Shown: positions 16,390 to 27,245 of the stretch, piece after piece
How positions within the stretch are numbered: position 1 is the stretch's first letter
Layout: every line of letters starts with the position of its first letter
DNA from: Chitinophaga pinensis
Lineage (GTDB): Bacteria; Bacteroidota; Bacteroidia; Chitinophagales; Chitinophagaceae
Direction: 5' to 3'
Assembly: GCA_943331145.2 (NCBI GenBank)
Contig: CALQKL020000003.1
Location: 1 to 31,773, forward strand
Length of the DNA: 31,773 nucleotides
Translations under genes and position numbers: made by a program
Notes under the pieces: generated by a model
What the model was told of the DNA's origin: nothing
The model's input: the letters and a program-made list of their open reading frames with translations, nothing else
The model's database searches: none

Positions 16390-19032
16390 ATGAAAATCAC
16401 CTTATTGTCTTTTATATTTATAATCTCTACTATGTGTGGCTATTCTCGACACATTACAGGTGGGGAGATGAGGTACGATTTAATTTCTAGCACTCCATCA
16501 ACTAGAACATTTAGAATTACATTGGTCTTATTTAGAGATGAAAATTGTACTGGCAATTGCGCGCCAATGCCAGCTTCAGTTAGAATTGGAATTTTCAATA
16601 ATGACAATAACGAGCCATACAATGGAGCGGGAACGCTGCCAACATTAGATGCAAGTTTATACAGAACTGAAGTGTTACCTATTCTTAATGTACCAAGATG
16701 CATTGTTGGTGCGCCGAATTTAAACTATACAGCTGGATATTATGCTATCGTTGTTACTTTGAACAACAACAGCTTGGGTTATACGGCTACCTACCAAACT
16801 TGTTGCAGAATAGAAAATATAAATAACATTACCATTGATCCAACCACAAATGGTGCAGGTGCTACTTATTCAACGGTTATTCCTGGATCTGATTTTAATA
16901 ATGTACCTATTTTAGACAATAGTCCTAAGTTTGAAAAAGGCATATCTATACTTTGTTTCAATAAAGAATTCACACTCGACTTCAGTGCTACTGACCAAGA
17001 TGGAGATCAGTTAATTTATTCATTTATTGGTGCATATGATGGAGGTGCAGCTCAAAATGCTGGTAACATTACACCTAGTTTGCCTCCCTATGATTATTTA
17101 AATTATTCTAGTGGCTTTTCAGGTTTAAGGCCATTAGGAAATACTGCAGTTATAAATGCTCAAACAGGCATCATCACAGGCGTTGCTCCAGACGCAGGAA
17201 GATATGTTGTTTCTGTTGTAGTTAAAGCGTATCGAAATAATGTATTAATAACAACACATCGTAAAGATTTTATTATAACGGTAGCAGAATGTGATTTTGC
17301 CAGTGCCAACTTAAATTCAAGTTATATCAATTGTGATAATTACACTATAGACTTTACAAACATTACCCCTTCTCCTTTGAATGAAACTTTTTTATGGAAC
17401 TTTGGAGACCCTTCTTCTGGGATTTCAAATATTTCAACGAATGAAAACCCAACACATATTTATTCAAGTGCAGGAACATACAATGTAATTTATATTGTCA
17501 ATCCGGGGACGGGTTGTTCAGACACAGTGAATGCCATAGTTAAAGTATACCCTGGATTTTATCCCGAAATTGCTTCTAATAACCCCTCTTGTAAAGGTAA
17601 ACCAGTTCTTTTTAGAGACCTTACACGAACAAATTTTGGTGTTGTAAACAATTGGCATTGGGATTTCGGTTTAAATAATGCCACAAATGACACAAGTAAT
17701 TTTCAAAACCCACAATTTGTTTTTCAAGATACAGGCACTTTCTCTGCTAGTTTAATAGTTGGTACTAATTTGGGATGTAAGGATACTGTTTACAAAACAA
17801 TTAAAATTGTTCCAAAACCTACACTTAAAGCAACCAATGACACGTTGATTTGCTCAAGTGATTTTCTACAATTAACTGCAACATCTGATATTCCAGGAAA
17901 TTTCAGTTGGACTCCAAACTATAATATCAACAATACATCCATTTCAAACCCAATTATTAATCCATCAGTAAATACCATTTATTATCTAAAATTTATAGAT
18001 TCTGTTGGTTGTATTGCACTTGATACAGTAAAAGTAAATGTTGTTGATTTTGTAAGTATAAATGCGGCTAATGACACCACAATCTGTTTAAGAGATACAA
18101 TCAATTTAAAGGTTGAAAGCAATGGGCTACTCTATCATTGGAGCCCATCAAACTTTATAATTAACCCGAATATTAAAAATCCATTGGCAATTCCTACAGC
18201 TAATCTAACTACTTTTTATGTTCAAAGTAATGTAGGGTCTTGTTTTGCAAAAGATTCTATAAAAGTAAAAGCCGTTCCATACCCAATTGCAAATGCCGGA
18301 AATGACACTTCTATCTGTTGGGGAACCAATGCATCCTTGCATGCTTCTGGTGGCGTTTTTTATAGTTGGTCTCCTGTTCAATTTTTATCTGATTCCACTT
18401 CGCCTAACCCTATTGTAATTAATCCGGACCCTGGTGCAATTGAATTTGTAGTAACGGTTAAAGATATTCGCGGCTGCCCCAAGCCGGTTAAAGACATTGT
18501 TCGCTTAAATGTTAATAGAATTATTGCTGATGCAGGACCACGAGATACGGCTGTGGCACTAAATCAACCTTTGTATTTACAAGCTACTGGAGGTACGAAT
18601 TATTTATGGACACCAGTAACACAGTGGCTGAATAATCCATTTATTGCAGATCCTATTTCAAAACCACAAGACAATATTGAGTACGTGGTTAGGGTTAGCA
18701 ATAGCATTGGTTGTTTTGACACCGACACCATCAACGTTAGATATTTTAAAGTGGATCCAGATTTTTATATCCCCAATGCATTTACTCCAAATGGAGATGG
18801 ATTGAATGATATTATAAAACCAATTGCAATTGGAATGAAAACGATTGATAAATTCATCGTTTTAAATCGTTGGGGGCAAACTATGTTTTCAACTACAAGA
18901 ACAGGTAAAGGCTGGGATGGTAAAGTAAATGGCATTTCACAAGTAACAGGAACATATATTTATTACATCGAAGGAAAAAAGTTCAATAACCAAAACATAT
19001 CAACCAAAGGGACTTTTCTATTAATTAAATAA
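16390..19032 (+). CDS. Large secreted PKD/Ig-like repeat protein with T9SS type B (CHU_C) sorting domain
   Basis: The 880-residue protein starts with a signal peptide (MKITLLSFIFIISTMCGYS). An N-terminal region (about 20-300) begins RHITGGEMRYDLIS, a form seen in many large Bacteroidota surface proteins. Two PKD-type domains follow, with WNFGDP near residue 335 and WHWDFG near 421. Then come four tandem Ig-like units of 77-80 residues (see the repeat entry), and last the gliding-motility-associated C-terminal domain (about 793-880), marked by IPNAFTPNGDGLND and LNRWGQTMF. That domain directs export through the T9SS and surface attachment, so SprA encoded downstream would be its channel. No catalytic domain is recognised. 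A structural or adhesive role is the likely one. Confidence 0.88.
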   Translation: MKITLLSFIFIISTMCGYSRHITGGEMRYDLISSTPSTRTFRITLVLFRDENCTGNCAPMPASVRIGIFNNDNNEPYNGAGTLPTLDASLYRTEVLPILNVPRCIVGAPNLNYTAGYYAIVVTLNNNSLGYTATYQTCCRIENINNITIDPTTNGAGATYSTVIPGSDFNNVPILDNSPKFEKGISILCFNKEFTLDFSATDQDGDQLIYSFIGAYDGGAAQNAGNITPSLPPYDYLNYSSGFSGLRPLGNTAVINAQTGIITGVAPDAGRYVVSVVVKAYRNNVLITTHRKDFIITVAECDFASANLNSSYINCDNYTIDFTNITPSPLNETFLWNFGDPSSGISNISTNENPTHIYSSAGTYNVIYIVNPGTGCSDTVNAIVKVYPGFYPEIASNNPSCKGKPVLFRDLTRTNFGVVNNWHWDFGLNNATNDTSNFQNPQFVFQDTGTFSASLIVGTNLGCKDTVYKTIKIVPKPTLKATNDTLICSSDFLQLTATSDIPGNFSWTPNYNINNTSISNPIINPSVNTIYYLKFIDSVGCIALDTVKVNVVDFVSINAANDTTICLRDTINLKVESNGLLYHWSPSNFIINPNIKNPLAIPTANLTTFYVQSNVGSCFAKDSIKVKAVPYPIANAGNDTSICWGTNASLHASGGVFYSWSPVQFLSDSTSPNPIVINPDPGAIEFVVTVKDIRGCPKPVKDIVRLNVNRIIADAGPRDTAVALNQPLYLQATGGTNYLWTPVTQWLNNPFIADPISKPQDNIEYVVRVSNSIGCFDTDTINVRYFKVDPDFYIPNAFTPNGDGLNDIIKPIAIGMKTIDKFIVLNRWGQTMFSTTRTGKGWDGKVNGISQVTGTYIYYIEGKKFNNQNISTKGTFLLIK
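17836..18744 (+). repeat. Four tandem Ig-like domain repeats, period 77-80 codons
   Basis: Units start at residues 483, 561, 638 and 718 of the type B cargo protein. Each opens with a turn of the NDT kind (NDTLIC, NDTTIC, NDTSIC, then degenerate RDTAVA). Each has a central Trp in WTP or WSP, an Asn-Pro-rich stretch, and closes before a Val-rich strand; a GC or SC dipeptide lies near the end. DNA identity between units is low, so this is an old domain amplification, not a recent DNA duplication. Confidence 0.75.
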
Positions 19033-19085
19033 GCTGGTACTCTATAATTCCTTTATTTTAGATTAATTTCTCCGATTCAAAAAAC

Positions 19086-19093
19086 TATTTTTG
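19086..19093 (+). promoter_or_regulatory. Possible -7 box for the SDR gene
   Basis: TATTTTTG at 19086-19093 is a perfect TAnnTTTG match in the 127-bp gap between the cargo gene and the SDR gene, 66 bp before the ATG at 19160. No clear -33 TTG lies about 19 bp upstream, so this rests on one half of the promoter only. Confidence 0.35.
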
Positions 19094-19159
19094 CAACAGT
19101 AATTTTTGATGCAACCAATTTTTTCAAAATGATTTTTTGAATTATCTAACAAAAAAATA

Positions 19160-19915
19160 ATGAGTAAAACCATATTTATTACAGGCGCCACTTCTGGAAT
19201 TGGAAAAGCTTGTGCTGAAAAATTTGCAGCAGCAAATTTTCGATTAATCATTTCAGGTCGTAGGGCAGATCGACTTAATAATATCAAAATAGATTTAGAA
19301 TCGAAATTCAATGTTCATGTTTTGGTTTTGTGTTTTGATGTTCAAGATAAAAGTGCGGTGTTTGATGCCATAAAACATTTACCAGAAGGTTGGAAAAAAA
19401 TTGATGTACTCATCAATAATGCTGGCCTTTCTTTAGGCAGAGACAATTTTGCTGATTGCGACATAACCGATTGGGAAACGATGCTTCAAACAAATGTAAA
19501 TGGATTACTTTATGTGTCAAAAGCTGTTTTAAATTTATTAATACCAGATGAAAGCGTTGTTATAAATATTGGCTCTATTGCTGGAAAAGAAGTTTATGAA
19601 AATGGAAATGTGTATTGCGCCTCAAAATTTGCAGTTGATGCTATTACCAAATCTATGCGAATTGATTTATTGAAAAAGGGAATTCGCGTTACAGCTGTTC
19701 ACCCTGGTGCTGTTGAAACAGAGTTTTCTATTGTACGATTTAAAGGCGACACTACAAAAGCATCTCAAGTATATTATGGATTTAAACCATTAAAACCTGA
19801 AGATATTGCTGACACTATATTTTATGCAGCTAATTTGCCTTCACATGTATGCATAAACGAACTTACGATTATGCCAAAGCAACAAGCAAGTGCCAGTTAT
19901 TTTCACAAAGATTAA
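19160..19915 (+). CDS. Short-chain dehydrogenase/reductase, YdfG-like NADP-dependent type
   Basis: This 251-residue classical SDR has the cofactor motif TGATSGIG (residues 8-15), followed by the basic SGRRADR, which favours NADP(H). It also has the structural NNAG motif, and catalytic Ser139 (IGSIAG), Tyr152 and Lys156 (YCASK). HPGAVETEFS after the active site is the usual cofactor-binding loop. The closest familiar group is the YdfG-like 3-hydroxy acid/serine dehydrogenases, but substrate calls inside the SDR family are unreliable. It is cytosolic and soluble. The gene stands alone and converges on sprA, with only 12 bp between the two stop codons and no visible hairpin. Confidence 0.93.
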   Translation: MSKTIFITGATSGIGKACAEKFAAANFRLIISGRRADRLNNIKIDLESKFNVHVLVLCFDVQDKSAVFDAIKHLPEGWKKIDVLINNAGLSLGRDNFADCDITDWETMLQTNVNGLLYVSKAVLNLLIPDESVVINIGSIAGKEVYENGNVYCASKFAVDAITKSMRIDLLKKGIRVTAVHPGAVETEFSIVRFKGDTTKASQVYYGFKPLKPEDIADTIFYAANLPSHVCINELTIMPKQQASASYFHKD

Positions 19916-19927
19916 TCAATGTAATTG

Positions 19928-22900
19928 CTATTGAGATAAAGAAATTCTAATTTGAATTCCCGCCCTTGTATTTGTGGTAGGAGCACTAGATGATATATAT
20001 GGTTTCACCCTTCGTTGATCGAAGTATAGTTTTAAATTAATCTTGCTATTTAAAAAATAATCTATCGTTGGACTAATCGAAGTCTCTTTACTTCCCGATG
20101 TTGCAAAATTATTATCCTGATCTAATCTACTATTTGCGGTTACATTATCCCTTACCCTAAAATCTACTCTGAAACTAATTTCATTATCAAGTTTTCCACT
20201 TTTTTCTTTGCTTAAAAAAGAAGGCAATTTTAACCCGCCAAATAATTTCAATCCTTTTTTACGATACCCCGCACCAATTGTAAATTCGGTACTTCTCACT
20301 TCGCTTAATTGATAATCATTTAAACTCAAACTCAATTGACGCGTTTTCGTATATTCAAACTTAGCCTGGAATTGATTAACAAACATCATGTCTACACCCA
20401 CCAATGGCGAAAACTGCTCTTGAATACTTACATTAGGTACTAAGAAAAATGGTATGAAATTCTTTGACCCTGTATCATAAAATGAAGGATAGCCATATTT
20501 AGATACATCCTGATAAAGCAACGCAGAAGTAAACCCATTCATACTTAAATTACCCGTATAACCATGCGTAAGTGTAAAGCTTGTAAATAATTTATCTAAT
20601 GGTTTTATCTTAGATAGCCCGTTATAATCTATTTTCCAATTGGGTCGAGGAATGATAGCTTTAAATGGATTAGATCTAATATTTCTGTTTTCCTGTTTTA
20701 TCAAACCTACCGATTGGGGATCCTGTCCAGTGTATGCTGCAATGAATGAAGGGATCAACACATCAATGGCATATTTTCCGTAACCATAATAATAGCCATC
20801 AGAACCAACCAAGTTGTTTGTATATGGATTTAATTTCCCCAAACGCTCCGAAAGTATAATCCTATTGTTTTCAAAAGTTTTGAATGTGGACGAAACCCTA
20901 TTTGGATCAAACTTTCCAAACAATGTTTTAAATGCTACATAAGAAACATCAAAACTACCGCCTGCATATGGATTCAAATGTTGGAATGTAGGATTAGTCC
21001 CATTAAAATTGGTATCAATATATCTGAATGTTTCACTGTATGTTTTAGAAAACGATTTGCTGATATTGATGGCAACATTTACTTCTTTGAATGGTTCTAA
21101 TTGTGCAGTTAGCGTTAGCTTTTGATCTAAATTTTGTTGAATCAATGAATTAAAATTACTGTCTTTAGACAACAAGCCTCTTCGAGCTTGTTGATTGAGC
21201 CAGTTTGTATCCGGCTGCCAACCCATTATAAAATTATAACCAGGTGCCATACTTTTTATATTCTGTCCAAAAAAACGAGTGCTATCCATATAACCTGGAA
21301 GTCGAGTTCCTGCATTTTCAGACGCTGTTAAATTAACTTGCTTTAGGCCAGTAAGAAATTTGCCAAAAACTTTCATGCCTTTACTAACATATGGCATTGC
21401 CGTTTTATCAACAACTTTTTTAGTTATTAATACTTTCTTTCCTGATTTTGTAAGCACGGAGTCACTAACTTTTTTAACCCTGTTTCTCCATTTTTGCTGA
21501 TCTTCCTTATTAGAAGGTTGATCCATTTGACGCAACCATTTTGAATACTGATACAATTTTGTAAAATCCAATTGAATTGTTGCTTCTTTCTGCAATGTGT
21601 TTTCTAATAAATTTCCAAGATTTACGGCTAATCTTGAAGCGCCTATCCATTTATATGTAGTTTGATAACGAACATTGGCAGTGGTCCAATCCAACAAAGG
21701 AAACTTTGCGGTTGGCAATACATAAGACATATTGACTGATTGATTAAAAATGGTATTTCTGCCCCCTTTAAAGAAATTTTGCCAGATGGTATCTTTCTTT
21801 TGTTTTGTATTAATTCTGCCTGCAGGCTCATCTACTCTCGAATTGTTGGTCGCTGTATAATCAAAATTGATTGACTTTGTAAAATTCCATCGCAGTATAT
21901 AATCACGCTGCATGGTGAAATATTTATCATAAGTTTCTGGTATTGCATATTTTGTTTCACCAACACTTCTTGGTTTTATTGCTCCAAACTGGCGACTGAT
22001 GTCTGCTCTAAAACTCAATTGGTTTGGTAAATAATTAAAATTGATTTCTTTTATTAAATCCAGCCATTTTGTTTTTGCTTTTTTAAACGAATTTTTAAAT
22101 GGTTCAAATGGCTTGGGTTGAGGTGAAAAATTATATCCAAGCGCACCTCGATGTTTTGTAACCTCATTGTTTTCTATCAATGGGTTGTGTGTTTCTGTTT
22201 TTATGTACGAATAACTTACATCTACATTTTCAATATCATAAATTTTCGGAGACTTCCCATTTGTTTTTGTTTTCTTCACATTGGTAAAATTCAATGTTTT
22301 AACTGAAGTAAAGTCGACAGCATTATTTCTAATAGAGTCCCTTTTTGATTTTGGGGATGAACTTAGCTTGTCTTTTAATTTGATATCTAAATCGTAGGGA
22401 TCGTATTGAGGTGTACTCGTTGTTTGCGAGTAGCTCGCATAAACAGGTATTGAAATGCCAATTTTTTTAGGCAATAGTTTTCCCAATTCTAAATTAGAAG
22501 AAACATCAAACTGCATAAAATCATCACGATATCTTTCTACTACACGTTGCTCTAGAGTTCCAAATCCACGACTATGTACATTCGCTGAAAGAGATACTGT
22601 TCCTAAATCCGCTAAGTTTGCATCAACCCTGCCAATTGCAGCCCAGCCGCCTTGTTCATTTATTGATGACAACCTCAATTCGTTTACCCATACTTGTCCA
22701 CATGCACTATTTGATGTTGTATTTTCTACGCCCAATAAAATTCCACGAACCTCTCCCAAGTTGGGATTTCCAATTACAGAATAAGTTTGTCCGTTTTCTT
22801 GGAGTTGTTTAAATATGGTTCCTAAAGGTGTTGAAGATAAGTTTCTGGCCTGCTTTATTTTTGTCAATACATCCAAATCCACATCTAATGAATTTGAAGG

Positions 22901-25900
22901 AAACCACAACGAATCATTGTATGCGTCTGTATCGGGATTTAATCCAGCAGTTAATGGCGTTAGGGTTAATGGAATTCTAATTTCATAATAATTACTTACA
23001 AAATCAGTTCCTAGTCTAACCACTGCCGTTAGATCTTTATCCTGAATCGTGTTCGCCGGATTCTGAGCTTGCTCTGCATGAATATACATTGATAGTTTTC
23101 TAAACTGACGAATATCTCTATTCGCAAATGTTTGGAAAACACCTTTCGCATCACCTTTTCTTAAATTACAAAATGTCATGCTTAATGCTTGTTCATTTTG
23201 CAATAGGTTTACACCATTGTTGCTTAATGTTTGTACGCGTTGGATTTCTTTTGGCGTACGATATGGCAATGGGGTACGTTTGTCATTCTCTTCAATATTT
23301 ACCGCTTCTACATTGAAAGGCGTAAAGCTTGTTGGTGCATATAAACCAGTAGAATCAATTTTATATTTAAACTTACGCCAAACGTTTCTAGTTAACTGCA
23401 TCAAGCCAAAACGCATCACCACACTATCTTCAAAACCAGTTAAAAACATCCGCATAAATCTTATTGATTTGAAATCTGGAATATTTCCAATTTTGCGGTC
23501 GTAACTTCCAATGGGTATTCTAAACTGATACCAAGTTTCATTTCTTGTGGTACCATTTACTAAGCTCACTGGAACTTCTTTTTTATCTACAATAAAGTTG
23601 TTTCCAATAAGCATTTCAGTAGCATTCTTCGGCTTTATGTCAACAATATATTGGAAGTACTCTTCAGTTTCATTCAGCGTATTGTCTTTATTCAAATCCT
23701 CTGCATCTGGATACAATGTTGCTGCAGAAGAAAATTCTCCACCATTTGAAATGGGTGAATTACCATCAGGACTATTGTAATTTTTGTAGCGTTTTAAAAT
23801 CCCATCATTAGGCGTAAAAGCCCCATCTCTATAGTTTCTATAATTGTCAATTGAAGGATCCTTAACTGCATTTAAATAAATCTGAGAAGTTGATCCAAAT
23901 GTAGATTCTAATGATGATAAATATTCTGCACGAACCCTCAATTCTGCAGTATCCGAAAGTCCATCAAAACCAACATCTTGATATTTTCTATCATCAGGGT
24001 TATTGCTAAATGCGTTGGTAACCTGAATTGGATTTCTAGGCACTTTACCCCAAATGGTTGTATCTACTGGAGATGGTACATTTGGTGTTGTAAGTCCATT
24101 TTCATAAAAACGTTTTCCATCTTTTAAAACGTCTTCTGAAATGTTACCTAAATTAAAATACAATTTACCCCCGGTTGAGTTGCTGTATTGTGGTAAGATA
24201 AATGGATCTTGTAACCAAAATTCTATAAACTCAACATTACTCGTTTCAAAATCTGATTGATCGATGTTTCTCATTAATCCACCAAATTTTGTAGTAGGGT
24301 CGATGAATTTCCCTGTTGTATTTACTTTTGTGTTATCCGCTTCATAATTGTAAGGACCTTTTTCTTTTGGATAATATGCCAAATCAAATGTTACCAATTG
24401 ACTTTCACCAAAACTGGTAGTACGTTGAGGGAAAATTTCTTTCTGATATACTTGTCTTACCCTAGGATCACTCAATTCATTTCTATCGCTTATAGGGTTG
24501 TTGGTTGCTTCAAGTTGCTGTAAAGTTTGTTCTATTTGATACCAAGCAATTTTTGCTCTACTTTTCCCATAAGTTAAATTATTATTTTGTATTGCCTCTG
24601 GAAACAATTCTATTCCGTTTCTATCCGTAGCGTGTGCGGGTGTTGAAGCCAACGACCAACTAACTAATGGAAACCTCAAGTCAATCCCCGATTTACTCCC
24701 TTCAAAATCATCGATATAAACCAATCCATTATTTCCTCTTCCAATTTGTGGCGCGTGACCTGGTTTTAAATATGCACCCTCAAAATAAGCATTCATAGTT
24801 GAAGGAGCAGTAGTGCTGTAAAAAGGAATCTTGTCTATTATTTTCGTTAATCGAGGTAAATCTTTTCTATAATTTACATCTAAGCCATACATTGTATTTC
24901 TAATCGGCTCTTCGTTATAATTCACTTTTGTAAAAAATGGTCTTTCGCCCAAACGCACAATGGTACTACCAAAAGAAAGCTGTTCTTTCAATGTATTTTT
25001 TGCCATGTAATCAAATCGCAAGCCCATGTAATTTCTTTGCTGCAATCCAAACGTGGCGTTGTTTTCAAAATTAACTTGAACAGGAAGTCCAGCATTTAAA
25101 ATGGCCTGATTGGTCATTTTGATGGTTCCCAAATCGTAGTTGATATCGTAATCAATGCCTTCTTGTAAGGTTCTTCCACCTGCAGTTACAATTACCGAAC
25201 CTGGTGGAATATTATATCCGATACTAATTTCAGAAGACCCAGATGTTTTAGCTGTACCCTTTAAAACAAATCGATTTAAATTGGGGTATTGCTGTGCAAC
25301 CGCTTTTATTGAATCATATAGTGCGTAAAAAAGAGTATCTGTTACGCTTGCAGGTATCGTTGAATAAATTTGTTTTGCCAAATCTCTTCCAAATGGCTCT
25401 AATACTGGAAAAACAACACGACTATAATTAGACACTACGGTGAACCCTTCTACATAATCAAAGACACCATCTGGCTGTGGATCAAGCTGACTGTTTAATC
25501 TATCGAGGTTAATCAATGAAATCATTGGAGAGCCCAAATTAATATCCCCATAAGGAACATAACGTTTTGCGCCAAGGCCTGGCTGTTGGTACAAAACGTC
25601 TAATTTAAAGTCTGAAGCAGATAAAGATCCATAACCAACAGTATACACATTTTTCATCATCAAATTCCAAATGGGCAATGATGGTCTTTGTGATGTGGCC
25701 TTTAATAATTTTAAGAAAAGAATTTTTTGATTTGCTGAAGAGCTGTCTGGTGGAACATCTTGCGAGAACTCCCCTACTTGAAAAATTCGTCCATTGTATG
25801 TATATTGAAATGCAACACCCAAAACTTCATCTGTTTGAAGGGGCTGACTCAACGACAACATCCCCAATTGTTTATTAAATGTGTATTGAGTAGAATCAAG

Positions 25901-27217
25901 TTTTCTTGCAAATGTTTTTTCAAAATCCTGAACAGGACTCAATCCTAACGATTGAAGATTATTAAAAATTAATGAGGTATTTCTTGCATTGGGTTGACTT
26001 AAAATTTTTGTAAGTAAATCATTGGAAGCATTAAACGGCACAGAAAGTCCGGTCAACACATTAATCGTTGGCGCTGGTAAATAAGGGCGAGCCTCTGCAA
26101 GATCCGCAAGTCCTACAATGTCACGTGTATCAGTAGTAGTACCATTTTTATTGGTTACCCATACTTCAATTCTCAATACCTGAATTGGTGCGATAATGGC
26201 AGGCAGGTTCGACATTACTTTATTGTAATTGTCTTTAAAATATTGACTGATTAAAAAATGTCTGTTTTCTTCATATTCATCCGCTTTAATTTCGAATGGA
26301 GTTGCAGCTGTTCCACCTTGAAGATTTACATTTTGTCGTTGTGATTTCTGATTGGCCAAAACGCCTGTAATAAATAATTTTCCAAATTGTACAGATGTTT
26401 TCAAACCAAACAATTGTTGTGCACCTGGAATCAGTGTTCCTTTTGCAGGAAAAGCTACATTTCCAGCTTCAAATCTTTTTAAAATCTCATCATCTTTTCC
26501 AGAATAATCCAATTTCAATTGATTGTCCAAATCAAAATTGGCAAGTGTATTGTAATTAATAGGGAACTTTAATTTATCTCCAATACTTGCATTAACATTC
26601 AATTGAGTGTTCATCTGAAAATCAAGTCCACCGTTCTTTCTAGCCGATTCAGGCAATGTAGGATTATCTATTTTTTGTCCTTGATAACCTGCAGTAACAT
26701 CCACATTCCCTTGAGGTGTAATTTCAATTTTCCCATTCCCAAACAATCGATTAAATAAACCATCCGTTAAAGGAAGTCTTGGTTTTGAAAATTTCCCTCT
26801 GTTTAAAATATTTGTAGTGTTAGAGCGCTTTTGAAAATAATCAATTTCTGCCTGACGATTTTTTAAACTCCAATATTCGTTGAAAGAATAACTCAGCGGA
26901 GTGCGTATATAACGATTGCCAATTTTTTCGTAAACAATATATCTTTTTGAATCGTAATCGTAAACAATGGAATCTTTTTGATTAGACGGTTGAAAATAAT
27001 TGAAACTATTGTAATTGCTTATGGATAAATTATCTCCTCTTCTATCTGTGATTGGATAGGGCAAATTGGTAGAAGTAGCAGGTGTAGAAGTATCTGCTTT
27101 CAATATTATTTCTAGTGACAAATTTTTACCAAATCCATCTAGGACAAAACCGGTAAACAAAGCCACACACATCATTACCTTGAATAATGATTGTGATAAA
27201 TTTCTATTAATTGACAT
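19928..27217 (-). CDS. sprA: Type IX secretion outer-membrane translocon SprA (Sov homologue)
   Basis: At 2429 residues the protein is the size of Flavobacterium johnsoniae SprA and P. gingivalis Sov, the giant single-chain barrel through which T9SS substrates cross the outer membrane. It has a signal-like N-terminus (VMMCVALFTGFVLDGFG). SprA-family regions are recognisable: LPYPITDRRGDNLSI near residue 55, QLFGLKTSVQFGKLFITGVL near 270, VYIDDFEGSKSGIDLRFPLV near 835, SRAKIAWYQIEQ near 890, and repeated beta-barrel strands to the C-terminus (RAGIQIRISLSQ). It follows ruvA by 28 bp on the same strand, the same order as in other Bacteroidota, so one transcript is likely. The gene is intact. It would serve the type A and type B cargo proteins encoded nearby. 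Confidence 0.96.
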   Translation of the reverse strand: MSINRNLSQSLFKVMMCVALFTGFVLDGFGKNLSLEIILKADTSTPATSTNLPYPITDRRGDNLSISNYNSFNYFQPSNQKDSIVYDYDSKRYIVYEKIGNRYIRTPLSYSFNEYWSLKNRQAEIDYFQKRSNTTNILNRGKFSKPRLPLTDGLFNRLFGNGKIEITPQGNVDVTAGYQGQKIDNPTLPESARKNGGLDFQMNTQLNVNASIGDKLKFPINYNTLANFDLDNQLKLDYSGKDDEILKRFEAGNVAFPAKGTLIPGAQQLFGLKTSVQFGKLFITGVLANQKSQRQNVNLQGGTAATPFEIKADEYEENRHFLISQYFKDNYNKVMSNLPAIIAPIQVLRIEVWVTNKNGTTTDTRDIVGLADLAEARPYLPAPTINVLTGLSVPFNASNDLLTKILSQPNARNTSLIFNNLQSLGLSPVQDFEKTFARKLDSTQYTFNKQLGMLSLSQPLQTDEVLGVAFQYTYNGRIFQVGEFSQDVPPDSSSANQKILFLKLLKATSQRPSLPIWNLMMKNVYTVGYGSLSASDFKLDVLYQQPGLGAKRYVPYGDINLGSPMISLINLDRLNSQLDPQPDGVFDYVEGFTVVSNYSRVVFPVLEPFGRDLAKQIYSTIPASVTDTLFYALYDSIKAVAQQYPNLNRFVLKGTAKTSGSSEISIGYNIPPGSVIVTAGGRTLQEGIDYDINYDLGTIKMTNQAILNAGLPVQVNFENNATFGLQQRNYMGLRFDYMAKNTLKEQLSFGSTIVRLGERPFFTKVNYNEEPIRNTMYGLDVNYRKDLPRLTKIIDKIPFYSTTAPSTMNAYFEGAYLKPGHAPQIGRGNNGLVYIDDFEGSKSGIDLRFPLVSWSLASTPAHATDRNGIELFPEAIQNNNLTYGKSRAKIAWYQIEQTLQQLEATNNPISDRNELSDPRVRQVYQKEIFPQRTTSFGESQLVTFDLAYYPKEKGPYNYEADNTKVNTTGKFIDPTTKFGGLMRNIDQSDFETSNVEFIEFWLQDPFILPQYSNSTGGKLYFNLGNISEDVLKDGKRFYENGLTTPNVPSPVDTTIWGKVPRNPIQVTNAFSNNPDDRKYQDVGFDGLSDTAELRVRAEYLSSLESTFGSTSQIYLNAVKDPSIDNYRNYRDGAFTPNDGILKRYKNYNSPDGNSPISNGGEFSSAATLYPDAEDLNKDNTLNETEEYFQYIVDIKPKNATEMLIGNNFIVDKKEVPVSLVNGTTRNETWYQFRIPIGSYDRKIGNIPDFKSIRFMRMFLTGFEDSVVMRFGLMQLTRNVWRKFKYKIDSTGLYAPTSFTPFNVEAVNIEENDKRTPLPYRTPKEIQRVQTLSNNGVNLLQNEQALSMTFCNLRKGDAKGVFQTFANRDIRQFRKLSMYIHAEQAQNPANTIQDKDLTAVVRLGTDFVSNYYEIRIPLTLTPLTAGLNPDTDAYNDSLWFPSNSLDVDLDVLTKIKQARNLSSTPLGTIFKQLQENGQTYSVIGNPNLGEVRGILLGVENTTSNSACGQVWVNELRLSSINEQGGWAAIGRVDANLADLGTVSLSANVHSRGFGTLEQRVVERYRDDFMQFDVSSNLELGKLLPKKIGISIPVYASYSQTTSTPQYDPYDLDIKLKDKLSSSPKSKRDSIRNNAVDFTSVKTLNFTNVKKTKTNGKSPKIYDIENVDVSYSYIKTETHNPLIENNEVTKHRGALGYNFSPQPKPFEPFKNSFKKAKTKWLDLIKEINFNYLPNQLSFRADISRQFGAIKPRSVGETKYAIPETYDKYFTMQRDYILRWNFTKSINFDYTATNNSRVDEPAGRINTKQKKDTIWQNFFKGGRNTIFNQSVNMSYVLPTAKFPLLDWTTANVRYQTTYKWIGASRLAVNLGNLLENTLQKEATIQLDFTKLYQYSKWLRQMDQPSNKEDQQKWRNRVKKVSDSVLTKSGKKVLITKKVVDKTAMPYVSKGMKVFGKFLTGLKQVNLTASENAGTRLPGYMDSTRFFGQNIKSMAPGYNFIMGWQPDTNWLNQQARRGLLSKDSNFNSLIQQNLDQKLTLTAQLEPFKEVNVAINISKSFSKTYSETFRYIDTNFNGTNPTFQHLNPYAGGSFDVSYVAFKTLFGKFDPNRVSSTFKTFENNRIILSERLGKLNPYTNNLVGSDGYYYGYGKYAIDVLIPSFIAAYTGQDPQSVGLIKQENRNIRSNPFKAIIPRPNWKIDYNGLSKIKPLDKLFTSFTLTHGYTGNLSMNGFTSALLYQDVSKYGYPSFYDTGSKNFIPFFLVPNVSIQEQFSPLVGVDMMFVNQFQAKFEYTKTRQLSLSLNDYQLSEVRSTEFTIGAGYRKKGLKLFGGLKLPSFLSKEKSGKLDNEISFRVDFRVRDNVTANSRLDQDNNFATSGSKETSISPTIDYFLNSKINLKLYFDQRRVKPYISSSAPTTNTRAGIQIRISLSQ

Positions 27218-27245
27218 TCCGTAAATCAGTTAATGTAGTTTTTTA

